NCBI GenBank assembly: GCA_000818095.1
Contig: CP009417.1
Location: 372,001-436,000, forward strand
Reading direction: 5' to 3'
Origin: Jeotgalibacillus malaysiensis
GTDB taxonomy: Bacteria > Bacillota > Bacilli > Bacillales > Jeotgalibacillaceae
Length of the DNA: 64,000 bases
Position numbers and translations under genes: made by a program. A model generated the notes under the pieces. The model saw only the letters and a list, made by a program, of their open reading frames with translations, was not told the origin of the DNA and did no database searches. Below are positions 1 through 8,691 of this stretch, piece by piece (the stretch's first letter is position 1; every line of letters begins with the position of its first letter).

Positions 1-1164
1 GCTCTTTGGTTTATGCAAGACTACTTTACGGGAGCAAAGGGAGCTCGTACCGCAACGAAAACGTATGAACACTGTTCTGGTATTCGCTCTCAAGTTGCAA
101 AACTTACTTCCAATGAGTACCTTCGCAAAGTGTTAAACCCGCCACCAGGTCGTGGTAGTGATGTTGATTTTGATGCGGCACTTGAAAACGGGACGGTCAT
201 CACGATTGCGACTGCACAAGGAAAGCTTCGTGAATTAGGACGTTTCCTTGGTTTCTTTATCATCCTTCAGCTACAATCAGCTGTATTCCGTCGTCCGGGC
301 AACGAGTTCACACGTAAAGGGAACATGCTCTATATTGACGAATTCCAGGTTTATGCTAACCCAGGATTTGAAGACATGCTGACACAAGGTCGTTCGTATC
401 GTGTGGCATCCCACTTGGCAACGCAATCTCGTGCCCTTATCGGTCGTGGTGGTCAGTCAGGGAAAGATTTCCTAGAAGTTGTATCTACGAACTGTCGTAA
501 TGTTGTTGTTTATCCTGGTGGTTCTCAAGCAGATGACCAGTATTTTGAAAAATACTTTGGTGAAATTGAGGAAACACGTGTGGACAAAGGAATTTCCCGT
601 AAGAAGTTCAGCTTTTTCCATGATGGTGGAGCGAAGACAGAAACAAGCCGTGAAGTAACAGAACGTAAATCTCGTTTCTCTGCTACAGAAATTCATTTCC
701 GTCCATTCGGTCAAATCACGTATGCGTTAATGAAAAACAACAGTGTACAAGCTCCTGGTGTAAGTGAAATTGAGTATATCCCACGGGAACTCAATGAATT
801 GCTTGACAACATGGTAGCGGAATACAATGAGGCACAACTCGTGAAACGAGAGAAAATGCTACAAATGTCAGGACTGAAAGCTCCAGAACCAACGACTCCA
901 GCACCAGCCGTATCGTTTGAAGATGAACATATGACGGTTCCAGACCCGCTCTCAGGTGAAGAATATGAGGTCTTCCAACCTCCTGTGACACCTCCGACAC
1001 CAAAGCCAAAACGTCAAGAAACTGACGAGATTTACTTTGATGTCGATGAGGAATCGCCTAAGAAGGTAAATGCTCCGGTTGCGGACGAAACGACACATAC
1101 TCGTGGCGGAACGACCATCGGACAACCCGATATTTTCTTCAATGAAGACAACGATATCTTGTAA
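1..1164 (+). CDS. Type IV secretion coupling protein (VirD4/TraG/TraD family), 5' end missing
   Basis: The frame is open from base 1, so the N-terminal part with the Walker A motif lies outside the window. What remains is the C-terminal half of a conjugation coupling ATPase, the membrane-anchored motor that passes the relaxase-DNA complex to the secretion channel. A Walker B-like segment LYIDEFQVYANPGF is followed by TQGRSYRVASHLATQSRA, as in VirD4/TraD proteins, and then by a Pro/Glu-rich tail of about 110 residues that may bind substrate. A terminator follows directly. The first visible residues (WFMQDYFTGAKG) recur almost unchanged in a truncated paralogue at 37779-38474. Family assignment is firm; substrate unknown. 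Confidence 0.85.
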   Translation, partial: ALWFMQDYFTGAKGARTATKTYEHCSGIRSQVAKLTSNEYLRKVLNPPPGRGSDVDFDAALENGTVITIATAQGKLRELGRFLGFFIILQLQSAVFRRPGNEFTRKGNMLYIDEFQVYANPGFEDMLTQGRSYRVASHLATQSRALIGRGGQSGKDFLEVVSTNCRNVVVYPGGSQADDQYFEKYFGEIEETRVDKGISRKKFSFFHDGGAKTETSREVTERKSRFSATEIHFRPFGQITYALMKNNSVQAPGVSEIEYIPRELNELLDNMVAEYNEAQLVKREKMLQMSGLKAPEPTTPAPAVSFEDEHMTVPDPLSGEEYEVFQPPVTPPTPKPKRQETDEIYFDVDEESPKKVNAPVADETTHTRGGTTIGQPDIFFNEDNDIL

Positions 1165-1170
1165 TAAGAA

Positions 1171-1199
1171 AACACCTTCCTAGATGGAGGGTGTTTTTT
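1171..1199 (+). terminator. Intrinsic terminator after coupling protein
   Basis: A 10-bp stem (AACACCTTCC / GGAGGGTGTT, one G-U pair) with a 5-nt loop is followed by a T run. Confidence 0.85.
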
Positions 1200-1234
1200 A
1201 ACTGGTTTATTATCATTCGGTTCGTGATGTGCAC

Positions 1235-1263
1235 AAAAAAGAAGGTGAGAAATTCCCACCTTC
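1235..1263 (-). terminator. Intrinsic terminator after HPF gene
   Basis: Leftward GAAGGTG / CACCTTC stem followed by six T residues. Confidence 0.8.
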
Positions 1264-1269
1264 CATCAA

Positions 1270-1797
1270 TTAATAGGTTGTTTCAATGACTCCGAAATCA
1301 CCATCTTTACGTGTGTAGAGCAAACAGATGGTATTCTGCATATCTGCATTGGCGAAGATAAATTGTTCGTGTCCCAGCATTTTCATCTGAAGGACAGCTT
1401 CTTTTTCGGACATCGGTTTCATCTCAAAACGTTTTCGCTTTGTTACCTCTGCCGAAACCTCGATGTCTTCTACTTCTTGAGACATCGGTGTTTTGTCCTG
1501 TAGGGTTTCCTTCTTGAATGCACGACTAAGTTTCTCAATGCCTCGAAGGTGTTTCTTCAGTCGTTTAGCAAGCTGAGGGAAGAGGACGTAAATGTCTCGA
1601 CCATTCTGTTCCAATCGCACAACGTCTCCATTGTGGTAAAATAGGACACTTGCCTTGTGTGTAGGGTTTGCCTCGATAGTGACCGTCACCGGTTTATCTT
1701 CTGGAAGCACCTCCGTTAAAAATGCGAGTTCTTCCTCCACCATGTGTTTCATGGCATCTGTTAATTCGAGTTGTTTGCCAGTAATGACTAGATTCAT
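1270..1797 (-). CDS. hpf: Long-form ribosome hibernation promoting factor
   Basis: 175 residues with the two-domain plan of long HPF: an N-terminal S30AE-like domain (about 1-100) that sits in the decoding channel, and a C-terminal dimerisation domain (about 122-175) with KRFEMKPMSEKEAVLQMKML and a closing DGDFGVIE stretch. The family pairs 70S ribosomes into inactive 100S dimers. The start follows AAAGGGG at good spacing. It is transcribed from its own palindrome-containing promoter. Chromosomes of this group normally carry one hpf, so a copy on a mobile element with a full tRNA set suggests the element adjusts host ribosomes; that part is inference. Confidence 0.93.
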   Translation of the reverse strand: MNLVITGKQLELTDAMKHMVEEELAFLTEVLPEDKPVTVTIEANPTHKASVLFYHNGDVVRLEQNGRDIYVLFPQLAKRLKKHLRGIEKLSRAFKKETLQDKTPMSQEVEDIEVSAEVTKRKRFEMKPMSEKEAVLQMKMLGHEQFIFANADMQNTICLLYTRKDGDFGVIETTY

Positions 1798-1830
1798 AAA
1801 GAATCATCCCCTTTCTCTTTCTATGCTCTT

Positions 1831-1859
1831 ATCATAGTTCAACTTTTGACTATTGTCAA
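1831..1859 (-). promoter_or_regulatory. Promoter of hpf with palindromic operator
   Basis: Leftward TTGACA, 17-bp spacer, TATGAT (1831-1836). The -35 box is one half of the perfect palindrome TTGACTATTGTCAA at 1846-1859. Confidence 0.8.
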
Positions 1860-2007
1860 TAAATAAGGTGTTCAATCACTTATCCGTTTCTAGTTTATTC
1901 CCTAATTCATTTTATTGAAACGTTGTCAGATGCTGAGCACTACAACGATTGACGCTTCTTAATTTTGACAAAAGTATAATTAATAAATGGACAATATAAT
2001 AATAATT

Positions 2008-2036
2008 TGGTATACTAATTACAAGAGATTGAACGA
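2008..2036 (+). promoter_or_regulatory. Probable promoter of the Mre11-Rad50-like gene
   Basis: TGGACA, 17-bp spacer, TATACT upstream of the start at 2049. A degenerate relative of the palindrome (TTGACAAAAGTATA) lies just upstream. Confidence 0.5.
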
Positions 2037-2048
2037 AAGGGTGATACG

Positions 2049-4460
2049 ATGAAATTCTTATATTTCGGTGATAAACACGAGCGACCTGACGTTCCAGAGA
2101 ACCGGACAGACGACTACCACGCTAGTGTAAATGCGAAAACCGAAGAAATTAAAGCATTGGGAAAGAAGCATCAAGTAAAAGCATTTCTCCAACCGGGAGA
2201 TTTTCTTCATAAACCAAAGAACTCTTATGAATTTATCGGAGACCTTGTAAAACGTTGGAGCACGGTAGATATGTTTGAAACACTTGGGGAAATGATGCTT
2301 GGACAGTTGTCGGTAGACGAGGTAGCGAAAAAGTTAGAATCATGGACGCCGATTCTAGGAGCAGTTGGAAACCATGAATTGTTCGGGGAATCTTTGAAGA
2401 GTTATCCAAAGACAACGTTATCGTTTTTGGAGAAAATCGGATTTATGCACTTCCCAACGAAAGAAAAGCCATTTATCTTCACAGATGATGACGGTTTGAC
2501 TGTTGCTATTACCGCAACGAGTTACGATATCGGTATGGATGATGATTCTAGACTTGACGATTACATCATTGAAGAAAAAGCAGGAGACATCCATATTCAC
2601 ATCGTACACGGTTTTTTGACGAATAAAGACATGGGTGACATGTTCCCACATACAGTGTTGGATAAAATCGCAAAAAAAACAAAAGCCGACCTGACCATTT
2701 CAGGTCATGACCATATTGGATTCCCGTTAACCGAAGTGGATGGCAAACTTTTCGTCAACCCAGGCTCACCGGTTCGTATGAAGAATGACAAGAAAGAAAT
2801 GAAGCGTCGCCCAAAAGTGTTGTTGATTGAAGCGACGAAAGAAAAAGGGTTGACCGTAAAAAGCATTTACTTGAAATCAGCACAATTAGGTGAGGATGTT
2901 CTATCTCGTGAAAAAGTAGAAGAACGAGATGCACGAAATGCTCAAATGGAAGAAATCAAATCCATCGTGAACAAAGCACAGCTTTCGGGTGGGGCGAACA
3001 TCAAGGATATTATCAAGGATATTGCCGACAACAAACACATTGACGAAGCTCTCCGTGATGAAGCAATTGAATTGGTTTCTGAAAAAATGGACGCCATTCA
3101 GAAGACAACGACAACCTCTGTCGATTATACGATTGAAAAAGTCGTACTTGAAAACTTTAAATCTCATGTTCATTCCGAGTTCAACCTGTCGAAGGGGTTG
3201 AATGTATTTATTGGCGAATCGGGTGCAGGTAAGTCTTCAATTATGTCAGCGTTTGACTGGGTTTATGAAAATGCAGGCAGGAATCCTCGCCGACTGATTC
3301 ACCACGGAAAAGATTATGCGAAAGTTAGCCTTTATTTGTCTAACGGTTATATCATCAGCCGTGTCGTCGAAAAGAAAAAGTCCGGCAAAAATGGATATGA
3401 AGTATACAATCCGTTAACCGCTCAAGTGGAAGAGTACAACACCAAAAGCCTTGAATTGATTCAGGAGTTATTAGGGTTTACGAAACTTGACATTGATACA
3501 GATAAGGATATCCCGCTTAATTTTCAACGACAAGGCGATGGTTGGTTCTTTATCGGTGGAGGATTCACTCCATCCATGCGTGCAAAGGTGATAGGTTCGG
3601 TCTACCAGACGCATTTTGTGGATGCAGTATTGAAAGACTTGGAAGCGGAAACGAAGAAACTCAATCAATCCGAAAAAGAAAAGTCGCTTCAATTGAAGGA
3701 AACGGAAAGCAAAATGACGCAATATGAACATTTGGAAGACACGAAAAAGAACCTTGCTATTTTAGAAGATAAAATGGCAAATTTAAAAGAATTAAAGGCT
3801 AAAAAAGAATCAATCGAGAATAAATATAACGAATTATGTCATATTAAAGGTTCAATTGACAAAAAAGAGCATGAAATATCACAACTCGCTAAAATAGAGG
3901 ATGCTCTAAAGCGAATGGATGAAATTGTAGCACATTCTCAGAAACGAAATCTGTTACAAGAACGCTTAAATCGCTTGGACAAGATGAAGCAAGAAGCTCA
4001 TATTGCGAAAAGTCATCTTGAAAAACTGTCAGGTGTTGAAAAAGCACGACAATTGCTGGAGCGAACAGAAGAAGTGAAAGCGAAGCGAAATCTTTTGCAA
4101 ACACAGTTCGACACCTATGCAAAAATGGAACAAGAGCGTGTTCAATTGAAAGAGAAAGTTGATAAGCTCGAACAGGTCATGGAACAAGTAAAAGACCTGG
4201 AAAAAGCAGAAGGAAAACTACGAGAACTTCGACTGTTAGCGACTGACCGTTTCCGCTTAGCTGAAAAAACATCAGAGCTTGTCCTTATTCGTGAAGAAGG
4301 TAAGAAGGCAGTCGTGGAGGATAAACGGGCAGAAGAAGCACTTCGTTCTATTGCAACTGAGTATAAAAAGTTATTAAGACAGGTCGGTTCATGTCCAGTC
4401 TGTCGAAGCAAGATTGATGAAAAGCGAATTGATGAAGTCCTGGCGGTTCAAGTCGGGTAA
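2049..4460 (+). CDS. Mre11/SbcD-like nuclease fused to N-terminal half of a Rad50/SbcC-like ATPase
   Basis: 803 residues. Residues 1-270 are a calcineurin-like phosphoesterase of the Mre11/SbcD type: D8/H10, GD at 50-51, GNHE at 107-110, HG at 187-188 and GHDH at 219-222. From about residue 360 a Rad50/SbcC N-lobe begins (VVLENFKSHVHSEFNL) with Walker A GESGAGKSS at 389-397, followed by about 250 residues of coiled coil ending in a zinc-hook-like CPVC at 782-785. The protein stops there: no returning coil, ABC signature or Walker B lobe is present, although Rad50 needs them for ATP hydrolysis. Such proteins process DNA ends during repair and replication. The missing lobe may be supplied in trans or by the host. 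Confidence 0.85.
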   Translation: MKFLYFGDKHERPDVPENRTDDYHASVNAKTEEIKALGKKHQVKAFLQPGDFLHKPKNSYEFIGDLVKRWSTVDMFETLGEMMLGQLSVDEVAKKLESWTPILGAVGNHELFGESLKSYPKTTLSFLEKIGFMHFPTKEKPFIFTDDDGLTVAITATSYDIGMDDDSRLDDYIIEEKAGDIHIHIVHGFLTNKDMGDMFPHTVLDKIAKKTKADLTISGHDHIGFPLTEVDGKLFVNPGSPVRMKNDKKEMKRRPKVLLIEATKEKGLTVKSIYLKSAQLGEDVLSREKVEERDARNAQMEEIKSIVNKAQLSGGANIKDIIKDIADNKHIDEALRDEAIELVSEKMDAIQKTTTTSVDYTIEKVVLENFKSHVHSEFNLSKGLNVFIGESGAGKSSIMSAFDWVYENAGRNPRRLIHHGKDYAKVSLYLSNGYIISRVVEKKKSGKNGYEVYNPLTAQVEEYNTKSLELIQELLGFTKLDIDTDKDIPLNFQRQGDGWFFIGGGFTPSMRAKVIGSVYQTHFVDAVLKDLEAETKKLNQSEKEKSLQLKETESKMTQYEHLEDTKKNLAILEDKMANLKELKAKKESIENKYNELCHIKGSIDKKEHEISQLAKIEDALKRMDEIVAHSQKRNLLQERLNRLDKMKQEAHIAKSHLEKLSGVEKARQLLERTEEVKAKRNLLQTQFDTYAKMEQERVQLKEKVDKLEQVMEQVKDLEKAEGKLRELRLLATDRFRLAEKTSELVLIREEGKKAVVEDKRAEEALRSIATEYKKLLRQVGSCPVCRSKIDEKRIDEVLAVQVG

Positions 4461-4477
4461 TATAAGGGGGAAATAAA

Positions 4478-4735
4478 ATGAAACACGTACACGGCAATGA
4501 AGCATTAAACGAAAAAGTAGAGCAGATGTCAAAGAAGTTAAAACAAGCGGAGACGAAAAAGATTCAATCCGAGACCGAATTGAATACACTTCGAAAACAA
4601 TATACACATGTAGAAAATGAAATTAAAGCAATGGGGATTGACCCGAAGAAAGCGGAAGATGAAATTGCCAAGATGGACAAGGAAATTGAATCTCTTTTAG
4701 CAGAGATTGAATCCTATCTTCCGCCAACTGCATAA
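4478..4735 (+). CDS. Small coiled-coil protein downstream of the Mre11-Rad50-like gene
   Basis: 85 residues, almost wholly predicted coiled coil with heptad-like Lys/Glu/Leu patterning and no Cys, membrane segment or catalytic motif. It starts 18 bp after the fusion gene behind AAGGGGGAAATAAA, so the two are probably one operon. It could partner the unfinished coiled coil of the preceding protein, but it lacks Walker B and signature motifs and is too short to be the missing ATPase lobe. I do not recognise a family. Confidence 0.7.
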   Translation: MKHVHGNEALNEKVEQMSKKLKQAETKKIQSETELNTLRKQYTHVENEIKAMGIDPKKAEDEIAKMDKEIESLLAEIESYLPPTA

Positions 4736-4786
4736 GAACAAGGAGGGCGTTGGCGTTTGCTAACGTCCTTTCTCAACCTTATTATT

Positions 4787-4816
4787 TTGACTATTGTCAA
4801 TATTTAAACATATAAT
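4787..4816 (+). promoter_or_regulatory. Promoter with perfect palindromic operator
   Basis: TTGACTATTGTCAA at 4787-4800; TTGACT, 18-bp spacer, TATAAT at 4811-4816. Serves the membrane protein gene at 4847. Confidence 0.8.
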
Positions 4817-4846
4817 GGAGAAAAGTTTGAAGGAGTGTGATGTCTG

Positions 4847-5653
4847 ATGAAATGGATTCAACGATTGACAACAACTGCGGGGATGATGGGAATGCTATAT
4901 TGGGGTGTCCAGTATCAACAAGTATGGATGATTGCTGTAGCCCTTACCGCACCATATTTGTTTAGTATTCTATTATTCGAACGATTTGAGAAGGCACGTG
5001 ATGGGCTGATTTATACAGCGATGTCCTTAAATAATCGCATCGGATTAAAACCAGTCATTCCGCATACAACAGCAGAGGGAGTACACTTCTTTCAACAAAA
5101 CGGAGAGGTCGAAGCCTATGAATTGCGAGGATACCATTTTAGCGTAAGTGAATTAGAGTCCAATTTAGTGACAGATAAACGCATCAAAGGGTATCACCTA
5201 GAAAAGACGTTTGCTCGATTTGTTCGAGACACACGCTATTATCTTGTGTTGACACAACTATTAGGTGTTGTGCTTGCCGGATACATGGTGTACACGGAAT
5301 CAGCTTATCTCTACCTTGTTATCCCGTTTGTCATGGGAGCCTATCATTACTTCTTTTACGCTCACGTATTCCAAAGTGCCAGTGCATTAAAATGGGCAAG
5401 AAGAATGAATGAAGACCGTGAGTTTTTAACTGCCTTAATGCAAATCTATGTAAAATCGGTTTTGCAAATTCAAGAAGCAACGAATATGACGGTTGGGGTC
5501 TTCCCTATGGGAGATATTGTTGTTCGTTTCACGCATGATGAAAAAGAACGATTCTACTATGTGCCATATGAAGACAGAATGGCTATGGAAGAAATTGTTG
5601 ACCTTGTTGTTAGTGAAATTGAGTCAAACGAATCACAACCTGTAAATAAATAA
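4847..5653 (+). CDS. Integral membrane protein of unknown function
   Basis: 268 residues. Two hydrophobic segments lie near the N-terminus (about 10-45) and two more at about 130-178, separated and followed by soluble stretches. The C-terminal ~90 residues are charged and probably cytoplasmic. The start is set by AAGGAG 10 bp upstream and the gene has its own operator-containing promoter. It stands alone between a coiled-coil gene and a convergent hydrolase gene. No family recognised; a DNA-transfer or envelope role is possible but not shown. Confidence 0.75.
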   Translation: MKWIQRLTTTAGMMGMLYWGVQYQQVWMIAVALTAPYLFSILLFERFEKARDGLIYTAMSLNNRIGLKPVIPHTTAEGVHFFQQNGEVEAYELRGYHFSVSELESNLVTDKRIKGYHLEKTFARFVRDTRYYLVLTQLLGVVLAGYMVYTESAYLYLVIPFVMGAYHYFFYAHVFQSASALKWARRMNEDREFLTALMQIYVKSVLQIQEATNMTVGVFPMGDIVVRFTHDEKERFYYVPYEDRMAMEEIVDLVVSEIESNESQPVNK

Positions 5654-5679
5654 AAGAGACCTTTTAAGGTCTCTTTTTT
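5652..5679. terminator. Bidirectional terminator
   Basis: AAAAGAGACC / GGTCTCTTTTTT stem with A and T runs on both sides, between convergent genes. Confidence 0.85.
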
Positions 5680-5684
5680 GTTCA

Positions 5685-6539
5685 TTATTTTAGATAGAAG
5701 GAATGGTTTCCGATTGCCGTGATAAACGGACGAGTTTGTCCAATCCAACTTCGTGGTGCGATTTCAGTCGTGCAGAAATAGGCGGCGTCCGCTGGTAATG
5801 TTCGAATCCCCTTGTCAAAGACTTCTGCTACTGCTCGCTTGGTTTCCGGACTAGGCACTTTGTTATGAACTGACCCATCAATAAAGGGAGAAAACTGTTT
5901 CGGTGCCGTAATAACTTCCATAACCGTCCCAGGGAACTCTGGCATCTCTACACGGTTTGCAATGATGGTCGCAACCGCAAGTCGTCCCTCATAAGGTTCT
6001 CCACCAGATTCCGCTTCTACTAGTCTCTCAAGCCATAAACGTTCTTCGGCGGTCATTGAGAGGGCTGTAGCGGATGGTGTAGACGTGACGGGAGCCGGAT
6101 TCGCTTCTACCTTAGGTTTTACCTGTTTAGTCGTATCTTTTTCTTTGAGCAACGTTCCTGTCTGAACCGATTTGACATTAGCTGGTTTTACTTTTACCGG
6201 CTTCGGTTTTGGCTTAGGCTTAGGTTTTGGTGGGGTATAGTGAATATCTGATGTTTTTGGAAGCTCTTCTACTAAACTACATCCTTCTACAGGCATGTAT
6301 TTTTCAACATAATGTTCGTTTAACGTTTTTTCACCTTCAACCGTTAAAGGGGTAGCTTCTGGAGCTTGGTACAAGAGCCTTTCTGCTTCTTTCTCATTCA
6401 CTTTCTTATCTTGCTTGGCAATGGTTGTGCTCGCATGTGCGGGTTCCATCAGAGCGGGGAGACAAAAAGAAACACCAATCCCAGCTAAGACTGCATACGC
6501 ATGATAATTCTTCCTTTTATTTTTCATGATGTTCGACAT
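5685..6539 (-). CDS. Secreted SleB-type cell wall hydrolase
   Basis: 284 residues. A basic start and hydrophobic stretch ending near ALMEPAHA form a signal peptide. A KPKPKPKPKPVK linker (about 102-118) leads to a C-terminal Hydrolase_2/SleB-like domain from about residue 165, with AEERLWLERLVEAESGGEPYE and later VATIIANRV and TAIGNHSFY. The glutamate of AESGGE fits the expected catalytic acid. Outside spores such enzymes open peptidoglycan, which suits a conjugative element's secretion channel. An in-frame stop lies directly before this ATG and the strong AAAGGAGGTGA site is over 20 nt upstream, so the start is less certain; Met5 is an alternative. Confidence 0.85.
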   Translation of the reverse strand: MSNIMKNKRKNYHAYAVLAGIGVSFCLPALMEPAHASTTIAKQDKKVNEKEAERLLYQAPEATPLTVEGEKTLNEHYVEKYMPVEGCSLVEELPKTSDIHYTPPKPKPKPKPKPVKVKPANVKSVQTGTLLKEKDTTKQVKPKVEANPAPVTSTPSATALSMTAEERLWLERLVEAESGGEPYEGRLAVATIIANRVEMPEFPGTVMEVITAPKQFSPFIDGSVHNKVPSPETKRAVAEVFDKGIRTLPADAAYFCTTEIAPRSWIGQTRPFITAIGNHSFYLK

Positions 6540-6602
6540 TCAAACTTCGAATGCCAACTCACCTCCTTTAGTTTCGTGTATTGCATACATGTACATTATA
6601 TA

Positions 6603-6616
6603 TTGACTATTGTCAA
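6603..6616. promoter_or_regulatory. Perfect palindromic operator between divergent genes
   Basis: TTGACTATTGTCAA lies between the leftward hydrolase gene and the rightward gene at 6735. Each half can act as a -35 box; -10 boxes are weak on both sides (TACATG leftward, TTTATG rightward, 17-bp spacing). Confidence 0.65.
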
Positions 6617-6734
6617 ATATTCAAGTTTATGAGGGCGACCTCTCTAAAAGGGTGTAACCCAGACCTTCTACGGCTTCTAATACGAATATTCACATGGAGT
6701 ACGCTTTAGAATAAGGCAGAAAGGGGGAGGTAAA

Positions 6735-7196
6735 ATGTCGAAAAAACGAACATGGATAAAGAGAAGCCTTCACACACTAGCGTATTTATTGGGACTAGTG
6801 ATGTTGATTTCAACGTGGCTATCAGATTTTTTGCCAATATATGAACAAATTTTCAGAACGGGAGTCATTCTCTACTTATCTATCATTTACATTGAGTTTG
6901 TAGATGGCACGATACTCGACCGGATAAAGCCAAGTGTACTATTTGAAGAATCGACAAAGCGGGCTCAAAAAAACGAGGTGGATGTCCTCATTCAAGCCTC
7001 TCGCATGACATTGTATTGGGTTCGGATGGTTCAGGCGAGCGAATCAGAGCTTGAGAAAGAATACAACGAAAAGAGATTGCAAGAACACCTTCAGTTTATT
7101 GAAGAGTTAGAACTGCCGAAAAAATATCATAAAGACAGACGAGATATTTTAGAAGAAGCAAGAGGGTTTATGAACGATATGCTCAAACAAGGCTAA
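6735..7196 (+). CDS. Small membrane-anchored protein of unknown function
   Basis: 153 residues. Basic N-terminus, two adjacent hydrophobic segments (about 11-30 and 40-56), then a charged, mostly helical C-terminal region of about 95 residues likely to be cytoplasmic. AAAGGGGGAGG lies just before the ATG. It is followed by a long stem-loop terminator. No family is recognised. Confidence 0.7.
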   Translation: MSKKRTWIKRSLHTLAYLLGLVMLISTWLSDFLPIYEQIFRTGVILYLSIIYIEFVDGTILDRIKPSVLFEESTKRAQKNEVDVLIQASRMTLYWVRMVQASESELEKEYNEKRLQEHLQFIEELELPKKYHKDRRDILEEARGFMNDMLKQG

Positions 7197-7265
7197 AGCA
7201 GAGCTAGAGATGGGAAAGCGTGATATTCTTATGATGAGTACGATATACTATAAGAGTCATGACAA

Positions 7266-7321
7266 GGCGTCAGGAGTGATAGGGTGGAACGACAAAATGA
7301 CCCGTAAGCTCCTGCTTTTTT
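7266..7321 (+). terminator. Terminator-like long stem-loop
   Basis: CAGGAG (7271-7276) pairs with CTCCTG (7309-7314) and is followed by a run of T. The 32-nt loop carries an inner GGG/CCC stem, so an attenuator-like element is possible. Confidence 0.55.
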
Positions 7322-7460
7322 TATGCCCAAAAATAGGAATATGGACACGTTTGTATATGATGAGGTAAAATAATACATAATAGATTTAACTAGTTAACGA
7401 CATTGTAATTTTTATTCGTAATAATTATAGATTGGAATCAATGGACATAAGATAAAGGAC

Positions 7461-7624
7461 AAGACATAAAACTGGAATGTCTTTTGACATATATTTCAAG
7501 AATCGTTTCTTGATTGTAGCTTGTACCCGTTGGAACGTTACCACCGGGAGCCCCTAGCACAGACCGTGGGAAGTCTTTTATATAGATAGGAATTTGTTGA
7601 AAGAAACAATTTATTTTAAAGGAG
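7461..7624 (+). promoter_or_regulatory. Structured 5' leader of the 7632 gene
   Basis: The 430-bp gap before the gene at 7632 ends in a series of hairpins: AGACAT/ATGTCT plus T run (7462-7485), TCAAGAA/TTCTTGA, CCCG/CGGG around 7527-7549, and TTGTT/AACAA at 7594-7609, which runs straight into TTTATTTTAAAGGAG. This end belongs to the recurrent hairpin-AAAGGAG leader class. Confidence 0.5.
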
Positions 7625-7631
7625 AATGCTT

Positions 7632-8660
7632 ATGTTAAAGTACAATCGTGAAGAGGCGGAAAAATTAATTGAGGGATTGCGAGCTGACGGTACAGATGTC
7701 ACGCTTGAGAACCTTGATAAATTTCTTCAATCTGCCGGTGTTTTAGTTCGTGTTCATGTTGGGCGTATCCGTGGAAATATGGAATTAACGCCAGAAGTGT
7801 TGGGGATTGATGCCAATAAGTCAGACCTAACAAAGTTCTTTAGTGATTATGCGAAAAACGGTTCGATGACCTTTATTCCAGTAGCTTATGAGAAGGAGTT
7901 GAAAAAGGTCGAATCTCGTCTCCGCATGGCAAAGACACGTCTTGCCGTAGGATACGACAATTCGTATATGCCACTATCGACGTATCATGTTTTTCAGGAT
8001 AAGCTCAAGGATGCTCAAAAAGAATACTATGAGGTTCTTGACCGAATCTTAGCGGATTGGAGCAATATCTTGAATCAGTTTGAGATGACACTTGACCAAG
8101 CTTTAATGTCATTGAATCCACTCAAACGGGAAGAGTATAAGAAAGCTATCCTTGGTCGTATTCCTGATAAGAAGACCTACCGTGAATCTTTCTACATGCA
8201 TACTTCACTTAAGGCGTTTCCAGTCATGGAAAATGTGAGCTTGCCTACGGATGAATTGACACAAGAAGTGAAAGAAACGGCGATTGATGATAACATCCGC
8301 ATGGTGCACGAAGTGTTGGGTGGAGCTCTCAATGAAGCGTTCGAAATCGTGAATACGGTTTTCGCTTCTTATGTAAAGAATCGTAAAGTCCCACCAAAGA
8401 CACACGGGGCATTAAAGGAAGCTGTGAAGCGTGTTAAACAACGAGATATGTTTAAAAACGCCATGATTACACAAATCACAGTTGAAATGGATGACCTTTC
8501 ATACAATCTGATGTCACCAGATGTTCCGGAAATGTGCGAGAACCTCCTTTCGAAAATCTACGGCTATGCCCGTGAGATTAACGTCGGAGCATACATCAAC
8601 ACGAAGGACAGCCTGTTGCAACCAGAAGATATGGAAATCCTCTACAAAACGATGGTATAA
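7632..8660 (+). CDS. Conserved-looking soluble protein of unknown function (possibly DUF3150-like)
   Basis: 342 residues, mostly helical, no signal or membrane segment. The upstream ATG at 7626 is only 1 nt from AAAGGAG, so the ATG at 7632 is preferred. A helix-rich central region with RMAKTRLAVGYDNSYMPLSTY and a C-terminal region with many short conserved-looking helices recall DUF3150 proteins of mobile elements, but I cannot confirm this. It is monocistronic, with a structured leader and a terminator shared with the convergent thyA. Confidence 0.7.
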   Translation: MLKYNREEAEKLIEGLRADGTDVTLENLDKFLQSAGVLVRVHVGRIRGNMELTPEVLGIDANKSDLTKFFSDYAKNGSMTFIPVAYEKELKKVESRLRMAKTRLAVGYDNSYMPLSTYHVFQDKLKDAQKEYYEVLDRILADWSNILNQFEMTLDQALMSLNPLKREEYKKAILGRIPDKKTYRESFYMHTSLKAFPVMENVSLPTDELTQEVKETAIDDNIRMVHEVLGGALNEAFEIVNTVFASYVKNRKVPPKTHGALKEAVKRVKQRDMFKNAMITQITVEMDDLSYNLMSPDVPEMCENLLSKIYGYAREINVGAYINTKDSLLQPEDMEILYKTMV

Positions 8661-8661
8661 G

Positions 8662-8690
8662 AAAAGAGACACATATGTGTCTCTTTTTTC
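8662..8690. terminator. Terminator between convergent genes
   Basis: AAAAGAGACAC / GTGTCTCTTTTTT stem with a 4-nt loop; works mainly rightward. Confidence 0.8.
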
Positions 8691-8691
8691 T

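Noticed and set aside
2049-4460. Simple SbcD gene
   Set aside because: The frame continues without a break into a Rad50-type ATPase N-lobe, so a fusion is the better description.
4740-4780. Terminator after the 85-residue gene
   Set aside because: The stem has a bulge and no T run follows, so it is too weak to claim.
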